64,000 nucleotides of DNA from Symmachiella macrocystis (GTDB lineage Bacteria > Planctomycetota > Planctomycetia > Planctomycetales > Planctomycetaceae). This document shows, in pieces, positions 7,778 to 16,676 of the stretch. A program made the position numbers and the translations under genes. The notes under the pieces are model-generated. The model searched no databases, was not told the origin of the DNA, and saw only the letters and a program-made list of their open reading frames with translations. Location: assembly GCF_007860075.1 (NCBI RefSeq), contig NZ_SJPP01000001.1, positions 4,499,490 to 4,563,489 on the forward strand, in the 5' to 3' direction. Positions within the stretch are counted from its first letter, which is position 1; each line of letters starts with the position of its first letter.

Positions 7778-9616
7778 TTATTTAAACACATCAAAGCTAT
7801 AAAGCACGCGACCGTCTTGCTGGCCGAGAACTTCGCTGGACATTTGAAATTCCGGCGGAAGCGTGGTTATCAGAAAGAGTCGCGCACGATCGGTCGGCAG
7901 TTGGAATTTGCGTGCCTGTTTTGTGTGCGTAAAATTTAAGCTGCGAATGATCAAGGGCAGGAACGTATTCCCGTACTTTTCCTCAAGGTCGATTTCATCT
8001 TTGCTGTCTAGCGGACTGAACGGAGCAGCGTTGAATCCGTAGCCGATTTGATAATTCGAGTTGACGAATGCATTGACTTTCTGCCCGCGACGGTCTGCGG
8101 TCAGCTGGCCTTTTTCATCCCGCAGTCGATAGATCATATTGCCGTACACGACATAGCCTTGCTTGAAGGACTTTTGCAATTCGGGGCCAATCGTGACCTT
8201 GAAGGACTCCAGCAAATTTCCCCCAACGAACGAGTCGACTTGAAAGTCGAGCGGCTTGCCTGGGGCTTTGGCGCGATGGGCAAACGTCCGGGACGAATAA
8301 GGAGGAATGTCGACGGCGAAAAATCGCTCGGCCGGATCTTCATTCACAAACCCCGCCACGCCCTCTTGGGATTGGCAGGTGGAATACAACCGGCCCTGGC
8401 CCGGATGCACGATCAGGTAATCGTCTCCGCTGGTCACGAACGCATTGGACCATGCGGCGATGTCGTAAAAGCCGCCGGGTAATGGGTGAGCGATGGCTAC
8501 GGTGTTGACCGCCGTGGCTTCGTTGTATCCGCGCGCACCCACGATGGAGAAGCCCACGCTGAAGAGCGTGATCGTGCCCAACAACGCAGCGATCATGATC
8601 CGGTAATCGATTCGCCGTCGACCCAGTAAATATCCACCCGGAAAGATCAACAGGAGATACACAAACGACATCAAATAAATCACCGTCCAATTGTGATCGG
8701 GTTGTGTCATCGCCTTGAGCGATTGCAGCATGCTTGCATCAAATTGTGAACCGAATTCATCCGTGAGGTTGTTATTCTGTACGCCATATCGGACTTCGAT
8801 CTTCTGATCCTCATCGCGGGGTTGTTCGCCGCGATGAGTGATGCTTTGCTTGACGAATTCCGCCGTCATTTCCGCACGGGTACGATCGTGACGATAGACG
8901 TGTCCTTGGCCAAGATTCTGAACTGGCAGCGGCGCGTTGAGGTCGGCCAACGGAGCGGGAAACTGGGGATACGTGTCGTCGTCCATTTTTAACAGATGCA
9001 GTTCACCACCACGGTGCAGCCAATCCAAAAATGCCGTGCGGCGCGGTCGTTGCCAGCGGGGGCTATGATCGAGCACGATCCCTTTCAGCCCATCCGTGGC
9101 GGTGACGATGGGCGGAAACAGGTTTTCGGCCATCCCCTTCAGACCCGAACCTTTGCCGCGGTGCAACAATTCGCCCGGCGCATTGAGGATCACATAAGCG
9201 GCCGGACCGAGGCGCGGTTTGTTGACATCGTAACGTTCTTCTTTTGAGCGTCCCCAGCGGCGCGAATTTCTGCCTTCGCCCCACTTCAGTCTCCAGTCGG
9301 AGAAACCATAGTTGACAAAGGGATGGAATTGGACCCATTTTTTGGCAAATGGCGAGAGAAACACCGGTTGCCGCAGTACGACGCCGACCGAACCGCTGCC
9401 GCCGAATTGCGGTTTCTCCAGGGACATGCCGCCGTCGAAGGCTTCGGCTGAGGGATTCGAAACCAAGACCGACAACACATTGAAACGATTCTGCACGACC
9501 TGTCCATCGAACCCCCATTGCACCTCCTCGATTTCCAAGGCATGCGCCGAGTCGACACACAAGCCTGCCACCAAACAGACTGCTGCGGTCCGCGTGAATA
9601 GTGTGAATCGGCTCAC
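7778..9616 (-). CDS. Exported two-TM protein paired with ABC-2 module 2
   Basis: A 612-residue protein of unknown function. The start is GTG (9614-9616), with GAGGT seven bases upstream. It has an N-terminal signal peptide ending near AHA-LEIEEV, then about 280 residues of strand-rich extracytoplasmic sequence containing a Rossmann-like stretch (GLKGIVLDHSPRW...LHRGGELHLL) reminiscent of class-I glutamine-amidotransferase folds. Two membrane segments lie near residues 313-365, separated by a short RRRIDYR cytoplasmic turn, and a second strand-rich domain follows (366-612). The 729-aa protein at 14487 has the same layout and sits next to the other ABC-2 ATPase. It may be an accessory or substrate-handling subunit; that role is inferred from position only. 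Confidence 0.8.
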   Translation of the reverse strand: MSRFTLFTRTAAVCLVAGLCVDSAHALEIEEVQWGFDGQVVQNRFNVLSVLVSNPSAEAFDGGMSLEKPQFGGSGSVGVVLRQPVFLSPFAKKWVQFHPFVNYGFSDWRLKWGEGRNSRRWGRSKEERYDVNKPRLGPAAYVILNAPGELLHRGKGSGLKGMAENLFPPIVTATDGLKGIVLDHSPRWQRPRRTAFLDWLHRGGELHLLKMDDDTYPQFPAPLADLNAPLPVQNLGQGHVYRHDRTRAEMTAEFVKQSITHRGEQPRDEDQKIEVRYGVQNNNLTDEFGSQFDASMLQSLKAMTQPDHNWTVIYLMSFVYLLLIFPGGYLLGRRRIDYRIMIAALLGTITLFSVGFSIVGARGYNEATAVNTVAIAHPLPGGFYDIAAWSNAFVTSGDDYLIVHPGQGRLYSTCQSQEGVAGFVNEDPAERFFAVDIPPYSSRTFAHRAKAPGKPLDFQVDSFVGGNLLESFKVTIGPELQKSFKQGYVVYGNMIYRLRDEKGQLTADRRGQKVNAFVNSNYQIGYGFNAAPFSPLDSKDEIDLEEKYGNTFLPLIIRSLNFTHTKQARKFQLPTDRARLFLITTLPPEFQMSSEVLGQQDGRVLYSFDVFK

Positions 9617-9757
9617 GGTAAATACCTCGTGGTTCAGGAGATCCCGTTGAATCGGAAGGGCGTTACCTTGGTCAAGCCGCTCATGCAGAGGATAATAGAG
9701 AATTGCGACTCTGCAGGAGCTTGTCCCTCCTGATACGCGGATTCGTTGGTCGAAACT

Positions 9758-11578
9758 TTATTGATAGGAGGAAGCGGTCAGTATGTTTTCGGAATTCGGA
9801 GATGCTTTCGGTAGTGCAGGGAATCGTTTGTCCCACAGTTCGTCCCGCCGCCCCAAGTAGCGATCCGCGTGTCGTAACGATAATCCTCGAAACACCAGCA
9901 CCCAGCCACCGTACCAGGCATAATTGACCAAGACGACTATCCACTCAAGCATCGCCTGTGAATTCATCGAATTCGAATACTTGGGGAAATCGTTCAATTC
10001 ATTAACCACAATCATCGCAAATGGGGCAAGAAATAAAATAGGAGTATATTCGGAACCAGTGAGCTCCGCGAACAGGATAAACACTCCGAATGGGATCAGG
10101 CACCAAGCGGTGATGGTGGCCAATGAGAGCAAGATTGCCCGCGTCTGTGACTTGGTTTTCAAACCGATCCACATCGACAACCAGATGACAAGCGGAAGAT
10201 AGATCACGAGCGACAATACCGACGCAAACAGATACCGTGACCCGGAATATCCAAACCAAGAGTTGCGGCCAACCGATCCGTTCCACCAGACCTGGAAGAG
10301 ATAGGCCGTCACAAAACAGGCTGAGATCACCCAAATCAACCGTCGCAGCCCTTGGACTTTTTCCAAGATGATTTCTCGTCCCGAGAGCGGCGTGACCAAT
10401 AGAACATCGAGCGTTTGCCGTGAGCGCTCACCACTCACTAAGCTGGCGGATTGGACGGAAATGATCATCGTGACAAATATCCAGATTGCAAACAGCAACA
10501 TGGATAAATACTCCATTCGAGCATCTGCGCCTTGGATAATAATGGTGGTGGTGCCGACGACGAACACCGGAATCTCTAAGCCCAGGAAAACCCGCAGCAA
10601 ATAGCGAAATCGTCCTAGGTTTTTTTTCTCAGCCTCTCGCCAAGCAACCGGGTTGAACAAGGGTAAGGATGAACCCTCACTGACGACGACAATCCCCTTC
10701 GTAATGCGGTTCTCGTTGGCCGCTACAAAGACGCGGTCCAGCCATTTGAAAAAATTGCGGAGCAAGTGCCGCGGTTGGGCGAATGCTCGGCGGATTAAAA
10801 AGAACCGGGCAAGTCCGAGAAATACTGCGGTTGATATCACAAAAGGAATCAACCGCAGGGATAACTCTCGCCACAGGTTTCCGCCGACTCCGGACTGAAA
10901 GGTCTCGTAGTAGACGTACGGCGCCACGAGCATCAGTGCGATGTCAGCATCCAGGCGGACGATGAATACATCGATCAGAATTGGAATTCCTGGGAACAGG
11001 GCCGCTCCAATGAAATAAACGGCGATAAATGCGCCGACCGTGGTGCGGAAATAAGCCGAGCACATCATACACAGCGCTGCGACTTGAATGCTGGCGACTG
11101 CCAACATCAAAATCGCGCCCCAAATCTGTCGTTGCTCGATGCCGCCAAACGTATAAGCGAACGCCATCAACGGCAGCGCCAACAACAAGAACGTGAACAT
11201 CGGGATCAGGCGACTGGCGAGCTTTTCTAGGATGATTGTCCATGGCCCCAACCGCGTGAGTAACAGCAACGGCAGCGCGTCGCGTTCCTTTTCACTGGTG
11301 ATGGCCGGACAGGCCATGGCCGGCAAAAACAAGTAAACGCCGGCAAATTGCAGCAGGACCAGCATTTGAAACATGTCGTCGCCGCGGCCCAACACGGCCA
11401 GTGGACTGCCACTGCTGCCAAAACCGTCAAACAGCTGCGCCCAAAACAGGGTCAGTGCCGTGGCGAACAAGATCACGGCATAGAGCACACGAAGTTGATA
11501 GGTCCGTTTCCGCGCCGCCAACTCGGTGAGTTCCTTCACCAACAGCGGACAACCGAGAGCGAGCTTTTTGGTTTTCAT
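9758..11578 (-). CDS. ABC-2 type permease (module 1, second copy)
   Basis: A 606-residue ABC-2 permease. The start at ATG 11576-11578 (MKTKKLALGCPLLVKEL) is chosen because it aligns with the start of the upstream paralogue (MKRPAFVMGFPLLVKEL); a GTG at 11618-11620 would add 14 unmatched residues. The first half carries AITSEKERDALPLLLLTRLGPW (about residues 90-110), the second half SGERSRQTLDVLLVTPLSGRE (about 375-395). Both are classical ABC-2 coupling motifs, so one polypeptide holds two halves. About 12 membrane segments are visible. It lies 46 nt after its paralogue and 141 nt before the 612-aa protein. Confidence 0.9.
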   Translation of the reverse strand: MKTKKLALGCPLLVKELTELAARKRTYQLRVLYAVILFATALTLFWAQLFDGFGSSGSPLAVLGRGDDMFQMLVLLQFAGVYLFLPAMACPAITSEKERDALPLLLLTRLGPWTIILEKLASRLIPMFTFLLLALPLMAFAYTFGGIEQRQIWGAILMLAVASIQVAALCMMCSAYFRTTVGAFIAVYFIGAALFPGIPILIDVFIVRLDADIALMLVAPYVYYETFQSGVGGNLWRELSLRLIPFVISTAVFLGLARFFLIRRAFAQPRHLLRNFFKWLDRVFVAANENRITKGIVVVSEGSSLPLFNPVAWREAEKKNLGRFRYLLRVFLGLEIPVFVVGTTTIIIQGADARMEYLSMLLFAIWIFVTMIISVQSASLVSGERSRQTLDVLLVTPLSGREIILEKVQGLRRLIWVISACFVTAYLFQVWWNGSVGRNSWFGYSGSRYLFASVLSLVIYLPLVIWLSMWIGLKTKSQTRAILLSLATITAWCLIPFGVFILFAELTGSEYTPILFLAPFAMIVVNELNDFPKYSNSMNSQAMLEWIVVLVNYAWYGGWVLVFRGLSLRHADRYLGRRDELWDKRFPALPKASPNSENILTASSYQ

Positions 11579-11624
11579 AGCGGGCTGAATGGGGTTGAGG
11601 ATCGGTGATTGCAAACACACAGAT

Positions 11625-13454
11625 TCAATTCGTTGTCGCCACCTGCAGGTCGGCCGGGGATGGAACTGATGTTAGTATACCTGCAGGTTGTTCTTCACGA
11701 CGTCCCAAGTAACGGTCAGCTAATCGCAGACAGCGACTGCGGATGAGGTACAGAATCAACCCATAGAAAGCAAAGTTGAGCAGTACCACCACCCAACGAA
11801 ACAGATGCCCGCGGACGGTCCCGGGGAACAGTCCGCCATCCGGCCCGAATTCATTGAGTTCATTGCACAGAATTATCGTTACAGGACTGAACAAGCCGGT
11901 AAGAACATCCTTTCTGTCGGTGAACAAATCCGAGAGGGTTAAGACGATGCCCCATGGGACCACGCACCACAAAATTAACACGGCCAACGAACCCAGGATT
12001 GCCCGTGTTTGGGTTTTTGCGATCAAACCAATCCACATTGCCAACCAGCCAATCAACGGTAAGTAGATGGCAATTGATAGTAGCGATGCAACGAGATATC
12101 GCCAGGTGGAATAGTATGCCAGCAAATTACCAACACCGCCGTATGAAGCCATGTCCAAGCCCCGCCGCATCCAAGCCTCGCAGGCGAAGATCGTGATAAA
12201 ACAAACTGATAAGCCAATGACCAGCCGCCGCATGCCTTGCATTTTTTGCAAGACGATTTCCCGACCGGAAAGGGGCGTCGTGAGCAAGACGTCCAGCGTC
12301 TGCCGCGAACGCTCACTGGCAATCAAGTTGGCGGCTTGGACCGTTAGTATCAACGCCGTCAGTATCCACAACATGATGAGTAGAAATAATAACGGCGTGT
12401 CGACACGATTGGGATGGATGCCCGCGTCTAACATCAGCAGGGCAACCACCACGATCGGGATTTCAAAGAGCAGACAAATTCGCAGCACATAGCGGAACTG
12501 GCTGAGATTCTTTTTCATCGTCTCTCGCCAGGCAACCGGATTGTCGGTGGGGAGACGCGTCTGTTCATTGACCAGCACCACCCCTTTGGTTATTGGATTG
12601 TCATTGATCGTTTCAAAGATCCCGTCCAGCCCTTTAAAGATTTTACGCACCAGATGCCGCGGTTGTGCGAAGGCACGTCGAACGAGGTAGAGTCGGGCGA
12701 TTCCCAGAAACACCAACGTCGAAAGGACCAACGGCACGCTGCGCAGCGCCAACTCGCCCCAAGGATTGAGTCCGCCGCCCCAGTCAAAAATTTCGAAGTA
12801 GATGGCCGGACCGACAAGATACATCAACTTATGTTCAGGAAGGCGTGCCATACCGGCCGCCAGACCCGGAATTGCGAACAGGAAAAAGAAATAGAACAAA
12901 TTGGTCGCTAAATAGGCCCCAACTGTCGTGCGGCAGTAGGCTGAAAACATCAGACAAATGGCTGCCACCTGCACGGTGGTGAGCCCCAGCAGCCAGATCG
13001 CACCCCAGATTTGTTCCGACTGCACCCCGCCATAGGTATAGGCAAAGGCCATCAGCGGCAGCGCCAATAACATGAAGGTGAACATTGGCACCAGTCGGCC
13101 AGCCAGTTTTTCGAACAGGATCGTCCATGGCCCCAACCGTGTCAGCAAAAGTAACGCAAACGAATCCCGCTCTTTTTCTGAGGTGATCGCCGAGCAAGCC
13201 ATGGCCGGCAGAAATAGATAGATCCCGCCGAATTGGAGGGCGACGATCATCAAGAACATGTTCTCGCCCTGGCCGAGCAGAGCCAGCGGAGAGGTGTAGC
13301 GCGAGAAAACGATGTCAGAGAACATTAGAATGGCGCCGACAAACAGCAGCACCGCATACGCCACGCGAACGATGTACGTCCGCCGCCGTGCGGCCAATTC
13401 GGTCAATTCTTTGACCAATAACGGAAATCCCATTACGAATGCGGGGCGTTTCAT
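11625..13454 (-). CDS. ABC-2 type permease (module 1, first copy)
   Basis: A 609-residue ABC-2 permease clearly duplicated with the next gene. They share the FPLLVKELTELAARRRTY N-terminus, the motif AITSEKERDSFALLLLTRLGPW, and the second-half motif ASERSRQTLDVLLTTPLSGRE. About 12 hydrophobic segments are seen, with a cytoplasmic loop carrying the RRAFAQPRHLVRKIFKGLD sequence that both copies keep. It follows the ATPase at 13515-14447 by 60 nt. ABC-2 permeases usually work as dimers, so these two may form a heterodimer, but as each already has two halves a monomeric unit is also possible. Confidence 0.9.
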   Translation of the reverse strand: MKRPAFVMGFPLLVKELTELAARRRTYIVRVAYAVLLFVGAILMFSDIVFSRYTSPLALLGQGENMFLMIVALQFGGIYLFLPAMACSAITSEKERDSFALLLLTRLGPWTILFEKLAGRLVPMFTFMLLALPLMAFAYTYGGVQSEQIWGAIWLLGLTTVQVAAICLMFSAYCRTTVGAYLATNLFYFFFLFAIPGLAAGMARLPEHKLMYLVGPAIYFEIFDWGGGLNPWGELALRSVPLVLSTLVFLGIARLYLVRRAFAQPRHLVRKIFKGLDGIFETINDNPITKGVVLVNEQTRLPTDNPVAWRETMKKNLSQFRYVLRICLLFEIPIVVVALLMLDAGIHPNRVDTPLLFLLIMLWILTALILTVQAANLIASERSRQTLDVLLTTPLSGREIVLQKMQGMRRLVIGLSVCFITIFACEAWMRRGLDMASYGGVGNLLAYYSTWRYLVASLLSIAIYLPLIGWLAMWIGLIAKTQTRAILGSLAVLILWCVVPWGIVLTLSDLFTDRKDVLTGLFSPVTIILCNELNEFGPDGGLFPGTVRGHLFRWVVVLLNFAFYGLILYLIRSRCLRLADRYLGRREEQPAGILTSVPSPADLQVATTN

Positions 13455-13514
13455 GGAGCTAATATGATCGCTGTTGAGTTATGGTATTGGTCAGCGGCAG
13501 GCACTGGCGCCCTT

Positions 13515-14447
13515 TCAATTGGTTTTGCCATGCGTCAGTTTCATAAAGGCGGTTTCCATATCCATGGCTTCGGGTTGGAACATGTGAATCCGTCCGCCCA
13601 GTTTGCAAATCTCATCGTGCAGGTCCTCGACGGAGGTTAGATCTTCGTGCAGTCGAATCGAAATGCGATCGACCTGTTGTTCGACCGATTCGACACCGGG
13701 GATTTCTTGGATTTGTTCCAGGACTCCGTTGGGTTTGCCCGCCAATTGCACATGCACCACGCGCATCAAGCTGAGTTGTTGATAGATTTCTTCCAGCGAG
13801 CCTTGGGCCACCATCTGGCCTTGTTCGATGATCCCGATTTGCGAGCAGAGTTGGCCGAGTTCGTGCAAAATGTGGCTAGAAATCAGAATCGTTTTGCCCA
13901 TGTTTTTCAGTTCCTTGAGCAATTCACGAACTTCGATGCGCGCTCTGGGATCCAGACCGCTAGCCGGTTCGTCTAACAGCAGCAGATCGGGATCATGGAG
14001 CAGAACCCGCGCCAGCGCCAGCCGTTGTTTCATTCCCCGTGACAGTGAATCGACCGGTGAGTTGATCTTGTGCGTCAGGTCGGTCAGCTCTAGCACGTCG
14101 TGAATGATGCCCTTGCGTTTCGAAATCGGCAGCCGATAGGCGGCAGCGAAAAAGTGCAGGTACTCCATCGCCGTTAGGTCGTCATACACGCCGAAGAAGT
14201 CGGGCATGTAACCGATGGAGTCGCGAATCGCCCGGGGGTAGCGGGAGACGTCGACGCCATTGACCCACACCATTCCGCGATCATGCTTGAGCAGCGTCGC
14301 CAAGACTTTGATCGTTGTCGACTTGCCGGCGCCGTTGGGGCCGATGAAGCCGAACACTTCGCCACGGGGAATATCGATGGAGATTCCCCGCACGGCATGC
14401 AGCGACCCATAACTCACCCACAGGTTTTCAATCTTGACGACGGACAT
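13515..14447 (-). CDS. ABC transporter ATP-binding protein (ABC-2 module 1)
   Basis: A 310-residue ABC ATPase. Walker A GPNGAGKST is at residues 36-44, the Q-loop region YMPDFF at 80-85, the signature LSRGMKQR at 135-142, Walker B LLLLDEP at 155-161, followed by GLDPRAR, and the H-loop is ISSHILHEL. About 90 C-terminal residues follow the nucleotide-binding domain. It lies 39 nt after the 729-aa membrane protein and 60 nt before the first of two large permeases. Close similarity to the ATPase at 6751 (including the identical DEPASGLDPRAR stretch) shows the two modules are duplicates. It should energise export or a mechanical action across the membrane. Confidence 0.95.
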   Translation of the reverse strand: MSVVKIENLWVSYGSLHAVRGISIDIPRGEVFGFIGPNGAGKSTTIKVLATLLKHDRGMVWVNGVDVSRYPRAIRDSIGYMPDFFGVYDDLTAMEYLHFFAAAYRLPISKRKGIIHDVLELTDLTHKINSPVDSLSRGMKQRLALARVLLHDPDLLLLDEPASGLDPRARIEVRELLKELKNMGKTILISSHILHELGQLCSQIGIIEQGQMVAQGSLEEIYQQLSLMRVVHVQLAGKPNGVLEQIQEIPGVESVEQQVDRISIRLHEDLTSVEDLHDEICKLGGRIHMFQPEAMDMETAFMKLTHGKTN

Positions 14448-14486
14448 AGTGGTAACTCGCCTTGCGAAATTGAGTGCTTGAGAAAT

Positions 14487-16676
14487 TTACGGTCGGTTTG
14501 GTGTCTTTGGCGACGCATCCGCGCGCCGATAGAGTTTGCGGTAGATGACGACATCATCACCGCGAGGCTGAGCAATGATCAGCAGCCATTCGTCGGGGTC
14601 GTTGATGTCCAGCATGGCCAGATCGTCGAAACTCCACCCCCCTGCGGGCGAAACCTGTGACACGTAGTTGAAGGCGCTGATGCCAAGCGGAGCGCTGATC
14701 AATCGAATGAATTCGTCGCCGCTTGCTCTTCCGACATTCATGCGTTGCATGTTTTGTCGACCATAGTTGTTCCTCGGAAATGAGTCGTCTGCATACATGC
14801 TGCCTGAGAGTGGGTTGCTGAACAACGCACTGTTACTGACCAACGTATGCAAACGCTTGCCATTCAGGCAAAAGATCGAGCATTGATGGCCGAAGGTCGC
14901 CTGTAAATTTACCGCGAGTTGTGCGCGGCTTTGCGGCGATTCTAAATCGGCGACCGTCACGGTTGCGAAATCAAACTTCGGCAACGGGGCCACCTTTTCG
15001 CTGGGGGCTATCCAGAATCGACGGCTGAGTCGCGGCGTCCATTGCGGGATCTCCTGCACAACCATCACCTGTTGCGGTATGCGTCCGATCAGCATCGGCA
15101 ATTCTTCTTCTTGCATGGCCTGGTGTTGATAGAAAGCAGTGGCGGACGTGTCCAGCGGCGTGAACAAGGCGTCGGTGAGTTCTGTTTCGGAATGTTGAGC
15201 TGCCCCGTTGTAGTGCAGCTCCAAACGGTTGGCTCTCAGGACGTTACTATCGTCGCCAATGTCGAGGATTTCGTAAGCGTGTGTTTCGTTGGTGACCCCC
15301 ATATAGGCATTCGCCGCTGCAACGGTGATGTAGGCAAACAGAAAGGATGTGAGGGGAAAAAGTACCCACGTCATTTTGCGCATCTTAAACGCGCCGAGTA
15401 GAAAATAGTCGAGGGGGCCGATCGCCAAGAGAAAGACGAACAACAAACCGCACATCAGCCACAGCGGTACAAAACGAAAGGTTTTGGGCATCAATTGCCC
15501 GACGAGACTCTCGCTCCAGTCGGACGCACGTGATGTCGCCAGTGATTCGGCCAGCGAGAGCGACTGCTGAAAATCCTCTGCATACACGCGGGGCTGTCCT
15601 GGGATGTTGGGGATTTGCGGAAACTTTCCCTTTTGAAATGTTCCGGTTTCTCGAATGGATTGCAGTTGTTCCGCTTTGATTTTCCACAAGAAGGCTGCCA
15701 TATCGCGGTATTGGGTGGAACCTGGATTGCGATTTGATTTGTCCGGCAACAATCCGACAGCCACACGTCCTAGACCGACGCGTAACAATGCAAACTCCGC
15801 CTGACCGCCGGCACCGGAGGCCGAAAGCCGTCCGTCGGCATCGGTGACAAAAATGATCTCAGAATCCGCTGATTTGGCGAGCTGATTGAGAAACTCCAAT
15901 TGCGGGGCATCGAGTGAGGTTCTCGGGACAACACACAAACTGCCCCCGGCGGCAACCCATTTGGCGATAGCTGCGCGTTGCGCGGTATCGGTTTCCATAA
16001 AACCTTCATCAGCCAGCAGCAACATATCGAACGCGCAGTAACTCAGCGGATCGTTCGGCAAATCGCGCGGCGCCACGTGCGCGGGGGCCGTCCCCAAACT
16101 GTTGTCGACCGGGTTTGGATTAAAACGTTCAAAAGCCAATTCCTTGGCCAGGTTACGCTCAATAGCGGTTCCGCCTGCCATGTGCGGATCGGCGATGCAG
16201 ATATTAAACGATTGCATACTCGGATTTCGAAACATGAGTTGCGCCGGTTCCGGCAGAAACTCTGTTCCGTCGCTGGCGACAAACTGCACCGACATTTCGA
16301 CCTGCACGAGTTCTCGGTTTCCGAAATACGGGACGTCGATTGCTGGTAACATCCCACGGAAACGGGTCGTCGTGCCGGGCGTGATGACGACATCGGTTAA
16401 CACGATCACTTGCTCGCCGTTGAGTCCTTTGATGGTCAACCGCAATTCGCCTTCCAGCAATTGGCTACCACTGGAAATAATCTCCCAGATTCCGGAAACC
16501 GGAGCCGCCACGCGCGCCCGCGGTGAGAGCGGGACAAAGCGGGTGCTCACTTGAGGGGGCGCAGCCTTAGCAACAGTCGGCGACAATGACATCAAAACCG
16601 CAACGGTGATGAACAGCAAGGCAATCAAGTTGTGCCGTAACTTTCGCCTGCGATGGAAAACTAAGTGCTCGTTCAT
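14487..16676 (-). CDS. Exported two-TM protein paired with ABC-2 module 1
   Basis: A 729-residue protein, start ATG 16674-16676, overlapping the TGA of the BatA-like gene (ATGA). A basic N-terminus and hydrophobic segment (LIALLFITVAVLMSLSPTVAKA) form a signal peptide. Then come a strand-rich domain (about 40-170) and a Rossmann-like region (CAFDMLLLADEGFM..., AAGGSLCVVPR) resembling glutamine-amidotransferase-like folds. A membrane pair (FVPLWLMCGLLFVFLLAIGPLDYFLL and TWVLFPLTSFLFAYITVAAA) lies near 410-470, followed by a C-terminal strand-rich domain. The layout matches the 612-aa protein of module 2. Translational coupling to the VWA gene and proximity to the ATPase suggest it links the MoxR/VWA part to the ABC part. 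No catalytic residues are recognised. Confidence 0.82.
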   Translation of the reverse strand: MNEHLVFHRRRKLRHNLIALLFITVAVLMSLSPTVAKAAPPQVSTRFVPLSPRARVAAPVSGIWEIISSGSQLLEGELRLTIKGLNGEQVIVLTDVVITPGTTTRFRGMLPAIDVPYFGNRELVQVEMSVQFVASDGTEFLPEPAQLMFRNPSMQSFNICIADPHMAGGTAIERNLAKELAFERFNPNPVDNSLGTAPAHVAPRDLPNDPLSYCAFDMLLLADEGFMETDTAQRAAIAKWVAAGGSLCVVPRTSLDAPQLEFLNQLAKSADSEIIFVTDADGRLSASGAGGQAEFALLRVGLGRVAVGLLPDKSNRNPGSTQYRDMAAFLWKIKAEQLQSIRETGTFQKGKFPQIPNIPGQPRVYAEDFQQSLSLAESLATSRASDWSESLVGQLMPKTFRFVPLWLMCGLLFVFLLAIGPLDYFLLGAFKMRKMTWVLFPLTSFLFAYITVAAANAYMGVTNETHAYEILDIGDDSNVLRANRLELHYNGAAQHSETELTDALFTPLDTSATAFYQHQAMQEEELPMLIGRIPQQVMVVQEIPQWTPRLSRRFWIAPSEKVAPLPKFDFATVTVADLESPQSRAQLAVNLQATFGHQCSIFCLNGKRLHTLVSNSALFSNPLSGSMYADDSFPRNNYGRQNMQRMNVGRASGDEFIRLISAPLGISAFNYVSQVSPAGGWSFDDLAMLDINDPDEWLLIIAQPRGDDVVIYRKLYRRADASPKTPNRP

